Positions 32,991-45,894 of a stretch of 64,000 nt of DNA are shown here, piece by piece. A model generated the notes under the pieces. The model had not been told where the DNA came from and made no database searches. It saw nothing but the letters and a program-made list of their open reading frames with translations. Position 1 is the stretch's first letter, and the number at the start of each line of letters is the position of its first letter. Made by a program: the position numbers and the translations under genes. The stretch spans positions 794,181 through 858,180 of the forward strand of contig CM055728.1 in assembly GCA_029465975.1 (NCBI GenBank). The letters are read 5' to 3'. The stretch comes from Dallia pectoralis (lineage: Eukaryota > Chordata > Actinopteri > Esociformes > Umbridae).

Positions 32991-35900
32991 TGACAGGTAG
33001 TTATGCATATGACAGGTACTTATGCTTATGACAGATACTTATGCTTATGACAGATACTTATGCATATGACAGGTACTTATGCTTATAACAGGTACTTATG
33101 ACAGGTACTTATGCTTATGACAGGTACTTATGACAGGTACTTATGCTAATGACAGGTACTTATGCATATGACAGGTACTTATCCTTATAACAGGTACTTA
33201 TGCCTATAACAGGTACTTATGCTAATGACAGGTACTTATGCATATGACAGGTACTTATGCTTATAACAGGTACTTATGACAGGTACTTATGCTAATGACA
33301 GGTACTTATGCATATGACATGTACTTATCCTTATAACAGGTACTTATGCCTATAACAGGTACTTATGCTAATGACAGGTACTTATAACAGGTAGTTATGC
33401 ATATGACAGGTACTTATGCTAATGACAGGTACTTATCCTTATAACAGGTACTTATGCCTATAACAGGTACTAATGCTTATGACAGGTACTTATACTTATG
33501 ACAGGTACTTATGCTTATAACAGGTACTTATGACAGGTACTTATGCTAATGACAGGTACTTATGCATATGACAGGTACTTATGCTTATAACAGGTACTTA
33601 TGCTTATAACAGGTACTTATGCTTATGACAGGTACTTATACTTATGACAGGTACTTATGCTTATGACAGGTACTTATGCTTATGACAGGTACTTATGCTT
33701 ATGACAGGTACTTATACTTATGACAGGTACTTATGCTTATGACAGGTACTTATGCTTATGACAGGTACTTATGCTTATGACAGGTACTTATCCTTATAAC
33801 AGGTACTTATGACAGGTACTTATGCTAATGACAGGTACTTATGCATATAACAGGTACTTATGACAGGTACTTATGCTTATAACAGGTACTTATGCTTATG
33901 ACAGGTACTTATGCTTATGACAGGTACTTATGACAGGTACTTATGCTTATAACAGGTACTTATGCTTATGACAGGTACTTATACTTATGACAGGTACTTA
34001 TGCTTATGACAGGTACTTATGCTTATGACAGGTACTTATGCTTATGACAGGTACTTATGCTTATGACAGGTACTTATGCTTATGACAGGTACTTATGCTT
34101 ATGACAGGTACTTATACTTATGACAGGTAGTTATGCTAATGACAGGTACTTATGCTTAAGACAGGTACTTAGGACAGGTACTTATGCTTAAAACAGGTAC
34201 TTATGACAGGAGCTTATGCTTATGACAGATACTTATGCTTATGACAGGTACTTATGCATATAACAGGTACTTATGCTAATGACAGGTACTTATGACAGGT
34301 ACTTATGCTTACGACAGGTACTTATGACAGGTAGTTATGCATATGACAGGTACTTATGCTAATGACAAGTATGCATGCTTATGACAGGTACTTATGACAG
34401 GTACTTATGCTTATGACAGGTAGTTATGCTTATGACAGTTACTTATGCTTATGACAGATACTTATGCTTATGACAGATACTTATGCTTATGACAGATACT
34501 TATGCTAATGACAAGTATGCATGCTTATGACAGGTACTTATGACAAGTACTTATGCTTATCACAGGTGCTTATGCTTATGACAGGTACCTATGACAGGTA
34601 CTTATGCTTACGACAGGTACTTATGACAGGTACTTATGCATATGACAGGTAGTTATGCTTATGACAGGTACTTATGCTTATGACAGGTACTTATGCTTAC
34701 GACAGGTACTTATGCCTATAACAGGTACTTATACTTACGACAGGTACTTATGCTTATGACAGGTACTTATGTTTATGACAGGTACTTATGCTTATGACAG
34801 GTACTTATACTTATGACAGGTACTTATGCTTATGACAGGTACTTATGCTTACGACAGGTACTTATGATAGGTACTTATACTTATGACAGGTACTTATGCT
34901 TATGACAGGTACTTATGCTTACGACAGGTACTTATGCCTATAACAGGTACTTATACTTACGACAGGTACTTATGCTTATGACAGGTACTTATGTTTATGA
35001 CAGGTACTTATGCTTATGACAGGTACTTATACTTATGACAGGTACTTATGCTTATGACAGGTACTTATGCTTATGACAGGTACTTATGCTTATGACAGGT
35101 ACTTATACTTATGACAGGTACTTATGTTTCTGACAGGTACTTATGCTTATGACAGGTACTTATACTTATGACAGGTACTTATGCTTATGACAGGTACTTA
35201 TGCTTATGACAGGTACTTATGCTTATGACAGGTACTTATACTTATGACAGGTACTTATGCTTATGACAGGTACTTATGCTTATGACAGGTACTTATACTT
35301 ATGAAAGGTACTTATGCTTATGACAGGTACTTATACTTATGAAAGGTACTTATGCTTATGACAGGTACTTATACTTATGAAAGGTACTTATGCTTATGAC
35401 AGGTACTTATGCTTATGACAGGTACTTATGCTTATGACAGGTACTTATACTTATGAAAGGTACTTATGCTTATGACAGGTACTTATGCTTATGACAGGTA
35501 CTTATGCTTATGACAGGTACTTATACTTATGACAGGTACTTATACTTATGAAAGGTACTTATGCTTATGACAGGTACTTATGCTTATGACAGGTACTTAT
35601 GCTTATGACAGGTACTTATGCTTATGACAGGTACTTATGCTTATGACAGGTACTTATGCTTATGAAAGGTACTTATGCTTATGACAGGTACTTATGCTTA
35701 TGACAGGTACTTATGCTTATGACAGGTACTTATACTTATGAAAGGTACTTATGCTTATGACAGGTACTTATGCTTATGACAGGTACTTATGCTTATGACA
35801 GGTACTTATGCTTATGACAGGTACTTATACTTATGAAAGGTACTTATGCTTATGACAGGTACTTATACTTATGAAAGGTACTTATGCTTATGACAGGTAC

Positions 35901-38900
35901 TTATGCTTATGAAAGGTACTTATGCTTATGACAGGTACTTATGCTTATGACAGGTACTTATGCTTATGACAGGTACTTATGCTTATGACAGGTACTTATA
36001 CTTATGAAAGGTACTTATGCTTATGACAGGTACTTATGCTAATGACAGGTACTTATACTTATGAAAGGTACTTATGCTTATGACAGGTACTTATGCTTAT
36101 GACAGGTACTTATGCTTATGACAGGTACTTATGCTTATGACAGGTACTTATACTTATGACAGGTACTTATGCTTATGAAAGGTACTTATGCTTATGACAG
36201 GTACTTATGCTTATGACAGGTACTTATGCTTATGACAGGTACTTATGCTTATGACAGGTACTTATGCTTATGACAGGTACTTATGCTTATGACAGGTACT
36301 TATGCTTATGACAGGTACTTATGCTTATGACAGGTACTTATGCTTATGACAGGTACTTATGCTTATAACAGGTACTTATGCTTATGACAGGTACTTATGC
36401 TTATGACAGGTACTTATGCTTATGACAGGTACTTATGACAGGTACTTATGCTTATAACAGGTACTTATGCTTATGACAGGTACTTATACTTATGACAGGT
36501 ACTTATGCTTATGACAGGTACTTATGCTTATGACAGGTACTTATACTTATGAAAGGTACTTATGCTTATGACAGGTACTTATGCTTATGACAGGTACTTA
36601 TGCTTATGACAGGTACTTATGCTTATGACAGGTACTTATGCTTATGACAGGTACTTATGCTTATAACAGGTACTTATGCTTATGACAGGCTTATGCTTAT
36701 GGTACTTATGACAGGTACTTATGCTTATAACAGGTACTTATGCTTATGACAGGTACTTATACTTATGACAGGTACTTATGCTTATGACAGGTACTTATGC
36801 TTATGACAGGTACTTATACTTATGAAAGGTACTTATGCCTATAACAGGTACTTATACTTACGACAGGTACTTATGCTTATGACAGGTACTTATGCTTATG
36901 ACAGGTACTTATGCTTATAACAGGTACTTATGCTTATGACAGGTACTTATGCTTATGACAGGTACTTATGACAGGTACTTATGCTTATAACAGGTACTTA
37001 TGCTTATGACAGGTACTTATACTTATGACAGGTACTTATGCTTATGACAGGTACTTATGCTTATGACAGGTACTTATACTTATGAAAGGTACTTATGCTT
37101 ATGACAGGTACTTATGCTTATGACAGGTACTTATGCTTATGACAGGTACTTATACTTATGACAGGTACTTATACTTATGTAAGGTACTTATGCTTATGAC
37201 AGGTACTTATGCTTATGACAGGTACTTATGCTTATGACAGGTACTTATGCTTATGACAGGTACTTATGCTTATGACAGGTACTTATGCTTATGACAGGTA
37301 CTTATGCTTATGACAGGTACTTATGCTTATGACAGGTACTTATGTTTCTGACAGGTACTTATGCTTATGACAGGTACTTATACTTATGACAGGTACTTAT
37401 GCTTATGACAGGTACTTATGCTTATGACAGGTACTTATACTTATGACAGGTACTTATGCTTATGACAGGTACTTATGCTTATGACAGGTACTTATGCTTA
37501 TGACAGGTACTTATGCTTATGACAGGTACTTATGCTTATGACAGGTACTTATGCTTATGACAGGTACTTATGCTTATGACAGGTACTTATGCTTATGACA
37601 GGTACTTATGACAGGTACTTATGCTTATGAAAGGTACTTATGCTTATGACAGGTACTTATGACAGGTACTTATGCTTATGACAGGTACTTATGCTTATGA
37701 CAGGTACTTATGCTTATGAAAGGTACTTATGCTTATGACAGGTACTTATGCTTATGACAGGTACTTATACTTATGAAAGGTACTTATGCTTATGACAGGT
37801 ACTTATGCTTATGACAGGTACTTATGCTTATGAAAGGTACTTATGCTTATGACAGGTACTTATGCTTATGACAGGTACTTATACTTATGAAAGGTACTTA
37901 TGCTTATGACAGGTACTTATGACAGGTACTTATGCTTATGACAGGTACTTATGCTTATGACAGGTACTTATGCTTATGAAAGGTACTTATGCTTATGACA
38001 GGTACTTATGCTTATGACAGGTACTTATACTTATGAAAGGTACTTATGCTTATGACAGGTACTTATGCTTATGACAGGTACTTATACTTATGACAGGTAC
38101 TTATACTTATGAAAGGTACTTATGCTTATGACAGGTACTTATGCTTATGAAAGGTACTTATGCTTATGACAGGTACTTATACTTATGACAGGTACTTATG
38201 CTTATGACAGGTACTTATGCTTATGACAGGTACTTATGCTTATGACAGGTACTTATGCTTATGACAGGTACTTATGCTTATGAAAGGTACTTATGCTTAT
38301 GACAGGTACTTATACTTATGACAGGTACTTATGCTTATGACAGGTACTTATGCTTATGAAAGGTACTTATGCTTATGACAGGTACTTATACTTATGACAG
38401 GTACTTATGCTTATGACAGGTACTTATGCTTATGACAGGTACTTATGCTTATGAAAGGTACTTATGCTTATGACAGGTACTTATACTTATGACAGGTACT
38501 TATGCTTATGACAGGTACTTATACTTATGACAGGTACTTATGCTTATGACAGGTACTTATGCTTATGAAAGGTACTTATGCTTATGACAGGTACTTATAC
38601 TTATGACAGGTACTTATGCTTATGACAGGTACTTATGCTTATGACAGGTACTTATGCTTATGACAGGTACTTATGCTTATGACAGGTACTTATACTTATG
38701 ACAGGTACTTATGCTTATGACAGGTACTTATGCTTATGACAGGTACTTATGCTTATGACAGGTACTTATGCTTATGACAGGTACTTATGCTTATGACAGG
38801 TACTTATACTTATGACAGGTACTTATGCTTATGAAAGGTACTTATGCTTATGACAGGTACTTATACTTATGACAGGTACTTATACTTATGAAAGGTACTT

Positions 38901-39006
38901 ATGCTTATGACAGGTACTTATGCTTATGAAAGGTACTTATGCTTATGACAGGTACTTATGCTTATGACAGGTACTTATGCTTATGACAGGTACTTATGCT
39001 TATGAC
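32991..39006 (+). repeat. 6-kb minisatellite of 19-bp and 13-bp units
   Basis: Several hundred units of AGGTACTTATGCTTATGAC (19 bp), with a 13-bp variant lacking GCTTAT that is commoner at the left end. The first 1.6 kb is more varied (CATATG, CTAATG, CCTATA). The right part is nearly uniform, with ATACTT and GAAAGG variants. Stops occur in all frames. Confidence 0.98.
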
Positions 39007-39390
39007 ATCTTCTCTGACCACTAGCAACCTGCATGTTCCATCTAATTAATAATCCAATGAGCTGTTGCATCAGTTTCCATTGGCAACAGGAGTCATCCGT
39101 TGCCCTATAAATAAAGATTTGATAAACACTGGATAGAGAGACTGAATTAAACACACTTAGAGATTATGTTTCCCGTCCTGAGTCATGTTTTCACTATGTT
39201 TTTGTATTACCAAGTTGTCTATTTGATGTAATTACTGTAATAAATAATTATAGTAATACATCTTTCTGAAAGTGTTCAGACCGCTTTACTTTCTCCACTT
39301 TTTGTTGAGTAATAGACTTCATTTATAATTGGTTTAATAGAGCAAATTTCCCATTGATCTACAATCACACAATACCCAGAAGCAGCCTCT
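39007..39390 (+). other. single-copy sequence
   Basis: AT-rich stretch without recognised features. It separates the 19-bp and 56-bp arrays. Confidence 0.5.
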
Positions 39391-41790
39391 ACCAGCATGA
39401 TGTTGTTCAGCCTCTACCAGCATGATGTTGTTCACGTTACATTATCAGACACTATTCCAGTAGCAGCCTCTACCAGCATGATGTTGTTCACGTTACATTA
39501 TCAGACACTATTCCAGTAGCAGCCTCTACCAGCATGATGTTGTTCATGTTACATTATCAGACACTATTCCAGTAGCAGCCTCTACCAGCATGATGTTGTT
39601 CATGTTACATTATCAGACACTATTCCAGTAGCAGCCTCTACCAGCATGATGTTGTTCACGTTACATTATCAGACACTATTCCAGTAGCAGCCTCTACCAG
39701 CATGATGTTGTTCACGTTACATTATCAGACACTATTCCAGTAGCAGCCTCTACCAGCATGATGTTGTTCATGTTACATTATCAGACACTATTCCAGTAGC
39801 AGCCTCTACCAGCATGATGTTGTTCATGTTACATTATCAGACACTATTCCAGTAGCAGCCTCTACCAGCATGATGTTGTTCATGTTACATTATCAGACAC
39901 TATTCCAGTAGCAGCCTCTACCAGCATGATGTTGTTCACGTTACATTATCAGACACTATTCCAGTAGCAGCCTCTACCAGCATGATGTTGTTCACGTTAC
40001 ATTATCAGACACTATTCCAGTAGCAGCCTCTACCAGCATGATGTTGTTCACGTTACATTATCAGACACTATTCCAGTAGCAGCCTCTACCAGCATGATGT
40101 TGTTCATGTTACATTATCAGACACTATTCCAGTAGCAGCCTCTACCAGCATGATGTTGTTCATGTTACATTATCAGACACTATTCCAGTAGCAGCCTCTA
40201 CCAGCATGATGTTGTTCATGTTACATTATCAGACACTATTCCAGTAGCAGCCTCTACCAGCATGATGTTGTTCATGTTACATTATCAGACACTATTCCAG
40301 TAGCAGCCTCTACCAGCATGATGTTGTTCACGTTACATTATCAGACACTATTCCAGTAGCAGCCTCTACCAGCATGATGTTGTTCACGTTACATTATCAG
40401 ACACTATTCCAGTAGCAGCCTCTACCAGCATGATGTTGTTCATGTTACATTATCAGACACTATTCCAGTAGCAGCCTCTACCAGCATGATGTTGTTCACG
40501 TTACATTATCAGACACTATTCCAGTAGCAGCCTCTACCAGCATGATGTTGTTCATGTTACATTATCAGACACTATTCCAGTAGCAGCCTCTACCAGCATG
40601 ATGTTGTTCATGTTACATTATCAGACACTATTCCAGTAGCAGCCTCTACCAGCATGATGTTGTTCATGTTACATTATCAGACACTATTCCAGTAGCAGCC
40701 TCTACCAGCATGATGTTGTTCACGTTACATTATCAGACACTATTCCAGTAGCAGCCTCTACCAGCATGATGTTGTTCACGTTACATTATCAGACACTATT
40801 CCAGTAGCAGCCTCTACCAGCATGATGTTGTTCATGTTACATTATCAGACACTATTCCAGTAGCAGCCTCTACCAGCATGATGTTGTTCATGTTACATTA
40901 TCAGACACTATTCCAGTAGCAGCCTCTACCAGCATGATGTTGTTCATGTTACATTATCAGACACTATTCCAGTAGCAGCCTCTACCAGCATGATGTTGTT
41001 CACGTTACATTATCAGACACTATTCCAGTAGCAGCCTCTACCAGCATGATGTTGTTCATGTTACATTATCAGACACTATTCCAGTAGCAGCCTCTACCAG
41101 CATGATGTTGTTCATGTTACATTATCAGACACTATTCCAGTAGCAGCCTCTACCAGCATGATGTTGTTCATGTTACATTATCAGACACTATTCCAGTAGC
41201 AGCCTCTACCAGCATGATGTTGTTCACGTTACATTATCAGACACTATTCCAGTAGCAGCCTCTACCAGCATGATGTTGTTCACGTTACATTATCAGACAC
41301 TATTCCAGTAGCAGCCTCTACCAGCATGATGTTGTTCATGTTACATTATCAGACACTATTCCAGTAGCAGCCTCTACCAGCATGATGTTGTTCACGTTAC
41401 ATTATCAGACACTATTCCAGTAGCAGCCTCTACCAGCATGATGTTGTTCATGTTACATTATCAGACATTCCTATTCCAGTTACATTATCAGCAGCCTCTA
41501 CCAGCATGATGTTGTTCATGTTACATTATCAGACACTATTCCAGTAGCAGCCTCTACCAGCATGATGTTGTTCATGTTACATTATCAGACACTATTCCAG
41601 TAGCAGCCTCTACCAGCATGATGTTGTTCATGTTACATTATCAGACACTATTCCAGTAGCAGCCTCTACCAGCATGATGTTGTTCATGTTACATTATCAG
41701 ACACTATTCAGGTAGCAGCCTCTACCAGCATGATGTTGTTCACGTTACATTATCAGACACTATTCCAGTAGCAGCCTCTACCAGCATGAT
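39391..41790 (+). repeat. 56-bp minisatellite
   Basis: About 42 copies of a 56-bp unit (CAGCCTCTACCAGCATGATG, TTGTTCACGTTACATTATCA, GACACTATTCCAGTAG). Nearly the only variation is CACGTT or CATGTT. One disturbed unit lies at 41,466-41,495. Confidence 0.98.
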
Positions 41791-41864
41791 GTTGTTACAG
41801 TTTTCTTCAATTTGTTTCCTGCCTATTGTCCATCCTGCCTGCTCCTTCTCTGTTGTCCTGACTA

Positions 41865-42255
41865 CCAGCTTCTGTTTCTCTCATTGTGTTCTGTCTGCCT
41901 GCTTGTGTTTCCTCTATTTTGTTCTGTCTACCAGCTTGTGTTTCCTCCATTGTGTTCTGACTACCTGCTTGTGTTTCCTACATTGTGTTCTGTCTGCCTG
42001 ATTGTGTTTCCTCCATTGTGTTCTGACTACCAGCTTGTGTTTCCTCCATTGTGTTCTGACTACCAGCTTGTGTTTCTCTCATTGTGTTCTGACTACCAGC
42101 TTGTGTTTCCTCCATTGTGTTCTGACTACCAGCTTGGGTTTCCTCCATTGTGTTCTGACTACCAGCTTGTGTTTCCTCCATTGTGTTCTGACTACCAGCT
42201 TGTGTTTCTTCCATTGTGTTCTGACTACCAGCTTGTGTTTCTTCCATTGTGTTGT
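41865..42255 (+). repeat. 33-bp minisatellite
   Basis: About 12 copies of a 33-bp unit (GTTCTGACTACCAGCTTGTG, TTTCCTCCATTGT). Because 33 is a multiple of three, both strands give open repeats (SDYQLVFPPLC on plus, SQNTMEETQAG on minus). There is no sign of a gene. Confidence 0.96.
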
Positions 42256-42389
42256 GTCTGCTTGTGTGATGAACAAGAATTAAACCATATATATTTTGCA
42301 CTTGGGTCTGGTCTCTGATTCTATGGCAACTGTGACTCAAGGATGCATTAAACAGCATTAAGTAGTAAACTCTTTGTCCTCAGAGTTGA
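42256..42389 (+). other. short single-copy spacer before the Tc1-like element
   Basis: AT-rich flank. The transposon edge is not sharply defined here. Confidence 0.4.
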
Positions 42390-42521
42390 TGGGTGCAAAG
42401 GGTCTGAGCGACTTGACAATGGCCAAATTGTGGTGGCTAAACGTATTCCTGCTCGTTAGTACCTCTCAAATGTACTCAGAATAGAGGTGAACTGGTGACC
42501 GGGCCGTGGGTGGCCAAGTCT

Positions 42522-43000
42522 CATGTGGTCCGATCTAACAGATGAGTGAAGGCTGGTACTGTGTGGTCCAATCTAACAGATGAGTGAAGGCTGGTCCTGT
42601 GTGGTCCGATCTAACAGATGAGTGAAGGCTGGTTCTGTGTGGTCCGATCTAACAGATGAGTGAAGGCTGGTACTGTGTGGTCCGATCTAACAGATGAGTG
42701 AAGGCTGGTTCTGTGTGGTCCGATCTAACAGATGAGTGAAGGCTGGTACTGTGTGGTCCGATCTAACAGATGAGTGAAGGGTGGTTCTGTGTGGTCCGAT
42801 CTAACAGATGAGTGAAGGCTTGTTCTGTGTGGTCCGATCTGACAAATGAGTGAAGGCTGGTACTGTGTGGTCCAAACTAACAGAAGAGTGAAGGCTGATA
42901 CCATTTGGTCCAAACTAACAGATGAGTGAAGGCTGGTACTGTGTGGTCCAAACTAACAGATGAGTGAAGGCTGGTACTGTGTGTTCCAAACTAACAGATG
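42522..43000 (+). repeat. 38-bp minisatellite derived from Tc1-like transposase sequence
   Basis: About 12 copies of a 38-bp unit (GTGTGGTCCGATCTAACAGA, TGAGTGAAGGCTGGTACT). Its flanks continue as transposon sequence on both sides (GGCCAAGTCTCATGTGG before, GATGAACTACTGTAGCTC after). The phrase GTGTGGTCCGATC..ACAGA occurs once in ordinary copies of the family. Confidence 0.93.
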
Positions 43001-43482
43001 AACTACTGTAGCTCAAACTGTCAACAAATATATGGGACATGTTACCAGGATGCACTATGGGAGGAAGGAAAGTTGGTGGAGGCAGTGTGATGCTTCGGAC
43101 AATGTCCTGCTGGGAGACCTTAGGTCCTGTCATTCATGTGGGTGTTACTTTGACACGTACCAACTAGTGTTGCTTTCGTCAACGAAAATGATGACGAAAT
43201 ATCGTCGTCAACGAACTTTTATCACGTGACGAAAACGAGACGAGACGCAACGTAAAGGCTGGTCATGTGACGATGTATTTTGCAATATTGTTGACGAATA
43301 AAAACGACTAAATGTGGTTTACAACACGAAAACTATGCTAAAATGTCTCTAAATTTTCGTTGACCAAAACGAGACGAAATATTATGCCGTTATTTCGTCG
43401 CGTTATTATTATTATTTTGCAAGTATTTCTGCAGTATTTTCACTTCAGGTGCATCAGATCGCACTGTGCAGACGTAGGCGAC

Positions 43483-43896
43483 TGTCAGGATTGGGGCTTT
43501 CAAGCAGGTTGAGGACACAAATGCAGAGTGCTTTGCAATACAAGGGGTTTATTTTCTCCCAAAACAGGCAAGACAGGCACAGGAATGGGTAGCTTAATAC
43601 AGACAATCCTAACACTTAACAAAAACACAGAAGAACAACATAATTAACAAAACCTCCCCTTAGTGAGACAGAACATACTAAACGCAGAACACCAGAATAA
43701 TCACACAAATACATAACAGGACCAGCAAACTTAAAACAAGAGAAACATACCTTAACAATGACCGACACTGAAAGACAGGAAACGACAGAACTAAATACAG
43801 GGACTAACGAGCAAACACAACACAGGTGCGGACAAAAACACAGGTGAACGAACAAGTCCCTAATTTTCTCTCTCTCCGGATGCGGGGGAGGTGTCA
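43483..43896 (-). mobile_element. solo-LTR-like insert within the hAT element
   Basis: On the minus strand it starts TGACACCTCCCCCGC and ends CCAATCCTGACA, about 414 bp, with AATAAA close to the end. Phrases such as GTGTTTGCTCGTTAGTCCC, AAGGTATGTTTCTCTTG and CATTTGTGTCCTCAACC have counterparts in the LTR at 26,539-26,988, so both belong to one family or related families. No clear target-site duplication (GCGAC and GCACC agree at three of five). No internal region. Confidence 0.6.
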
Positions 43897-44449
43897 GCAC
43901 CACCAGAAAGTGGGGAGACAGGACTCTGTCCCTTACAGCGATGTCACTTCCTCAAGCCCCACTCGAGTCACGGCATTATTTAGAAGATGCAGATGCGGTG
44001 GTGAGTTAGTGTAAACAACAAAAGTTAAGTCTGACACAGAGAAAGGGATTGATGGCCGGCCAGCGGGGGTTCGTCTTTGGGAGAAAAAGAAGGAACGACA
44101 TTCGGAAAAACTTTAATTACATAGAAGTGGAAAAGAGAACAGAATGTGTTGTGGAAAAAGATGGGGAGAAATGCGGTCACAAAATAAATGTATGTGTGTG
44201 TACATCTAACATGTTTGGTTGGTAAAATAAATATGTTTTAAATTCAAATCGGTGCATCTTCCGTTCCGTATCTGGAATGGATGTGTATTCTTGAGTCTTT
44301 AAGGCAACAATAATATAACTAGATAGGGTACAATTTCTGCTGAAATTGTGATGTGTGCTTGCTGCCACCCGTAGTCTACTGTGTACTGATATCAACTGCC
44401 ACCGTCCAGTTATACGTTTAAAAATATGTATAATATATAAGGGAGATTA

Positions 44450-44790
44450 CAATATGTGAGCATAGTAACCTGCCAATTAACCAGCATAATAACCTGCCTA
44501 TTAAACAGCAAATTAAACAGCATAATAACGTTCCTATTAACCAGCATATGAAACAGCATTATAAACTGCATATTAAACAGCATGCAACCTCCCTATTATA
44601 GTAACCTGCCTATTAAACAGCATGTAACCTGCTTATTCATTATCATGCAAACCTGCCTATTCAACAGCATGTAACCTGCCTATTAAACAGCATAAAAAAC
44701 TGCCTATTAAACAGCATAATAACCTGCATATAATAAACAGCATGTAACCTGCTTATTAAACACCATGTAACCTGTCTAACCTGTCTCTGT
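44450..44790 (+). repeat. degenerate tandem repeat of about 22 bp
   Basis: Irregular units of TAACCTGCCTATTAAACAGC and shortened forms, inside the hAT element. Much older or more error-prone than neighbouring arrays. Confidence 0.8.
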
Positions 44791-45205
44791 TACAATATGT
44801 GTCCTTGATCATAGTCAAGCACACATAAAAAGATAACCTTGTTTGAAATGCGTTTGGCTAAAAGAAAATGTTGGTTTAGTCTATACTACTAGTAGGTACT
44901 TATATTTTATTGACTGGGTTAAATAGAATTGCATTACTAAAAAGAGACTAAAATACAATTTTTATTGACTAAAACTAGACTAAAATGTCATCAGTTTTCG
45001 TCGACTAGAATAAGACTAAAATGGTCAGACTTTTAGTCGACTGAAACTTGACTAGACTAAAAAGAGTATGAACGTGACTAAAACTAATAAAAACTAAAAT
45101 GATAGCTTGACACAAAGACTAGACTAAAACTAAAATTAAAACAGGCCGCCAAAAACAACACCAGTACCAACAACCCATGTACATCCTTTCATGGAAACGG
45201 AATTT

Positions 45206-45712
45206 CAGGGGGGGGCCAACCCGCGGCTCGCGAGCCACATGCGGCTCTTTGTCCGGTACCATGCGGCTCTTAGGTTCATATAAAAGTTTATGTTTTTTTA
45301 ATGTCTGTGTTTGCTTCGCTTGAATTCAATAAAGGAATTTTCGTCAAACACGCACGTGTCACAAACTAGGGGTGCAGTGCTGTCAAAAGCCATTTGCAGA
45401 GCCAGTCTATACATTTGTGGTGTTTTTTGAAAATACCATTTAACCCCAACACGTAACAACGAACAGAAATAAAACGACGGCACTGTAAATAAATCTAATT
45501 GCGCAGTGGTGACTTATAACAAATAGCTGCCACTTGCCTTTTCATCTGTGATATCCTGTTTGGTGTAGTGTTTAGAGTGCTTGGCTGTGGAGTCAGAGAT
45601 TGTTAGTTCGAATCCCCCAGCAGATTTTTTTTTGCCCATGTGTATGATGTGGCTCTTTGCAGTAACATAGTAAACAATGTGGATCTTAGTCTCTGACTGG
45701 TTGGCCACCCCT
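45206..45712. mobile_element. short hAT-type element (MITE), nested in the Tc1-like element
   Basis: Starts CAGGGGGGGGCCAACCCG and ends CTGGTTGGCCACCCCTG: inverted repeats of about 15 bp of the CAGGGGTGGCCAACC type. Flanks CGGAATTT and CGGTATTC agree at six of eight positions, compatible with a decayed 8-bp target duplication. Removal restores GGAAACGGTATTCCCTGATGG of the Tc1-like gene. The inner part has a tRNA-like phrase TTAGTTCGAATCCCCC (B-box type, 45,605-45,620) after GTGTAGTGTTTAGAGTGC. No transposase. Confidence 0.8.
45594..45625 (+). other. tRNA-like B-box motif within the MITE
   Basis: GTTAGTTCGAATCCCCC matches the RNA polymerase III B-box consensus, and the preceding 45 bases look like the D and anticodon arms of a decayed tRNA. 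The stems do not pair well, so this is not a functional tRNA gene. Confidence 0.35.
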
Positions 45713-45776
45713 GCGGTATTCCCTGATGGCATTGAAAATGTGCAACAAAGAAAAAATGGCTTAGGAATGTTTCAAT

Positions 45777-45890
45777 GAGTTCTACATATTGATTTGGCCT
45801 CCATATTCCCAGATCTCAATCCACAATGAGTTTTAAATATTGATTTGGCCTCCATATTCCCAGATATCAATCCACAATGAGTTTTAAATA
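45777..45890 (+). repeat. 52-bp duplication within Tc1-like transposase sequence
   Basis: Two copies of a unit with GAGTTTTAAATATTGATTTG and GCCTCCATATTCCCAGATATC plus a partial third, directly before the 45-bp array. Confidence 0.9.
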
Positions 45891-45894
45891 TTCA

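Larger units (their letters stand above)
43165..45163. mobile_element. non-autonomous hAT-type transposon, about 2 kb, nested in the Tc1-like element
   Basis: Starts TAGTGTTGCTTTCGTCAACG and ends GCCGCCAAAAACAACACCA; the ends are imperfect inverted repeats (AGTGTTG against CAACACC). It is flanked by a perfect 8-bp duplication GTACCAAC (43,157-43,164 and 45,164-45,171), the size hAT elements make. Removing it restores the Tc1 sequence TTTGACACGTACCAAC. Subterminal sequence is rich in GTCGACTAAAA and ACTAAAAC motifs. No transposase frame is seen. It contains the solo-LTR-like insert and a degenerate 22-bp repeat tract. Confidence 0.85.

Noticed and set aside
32991..39006. CRISPR-like array
   Set aside because: There are no unique spacers; units are directly adjacent and the host is a vertebrate. 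The same reasoning applies to all other arrays here.
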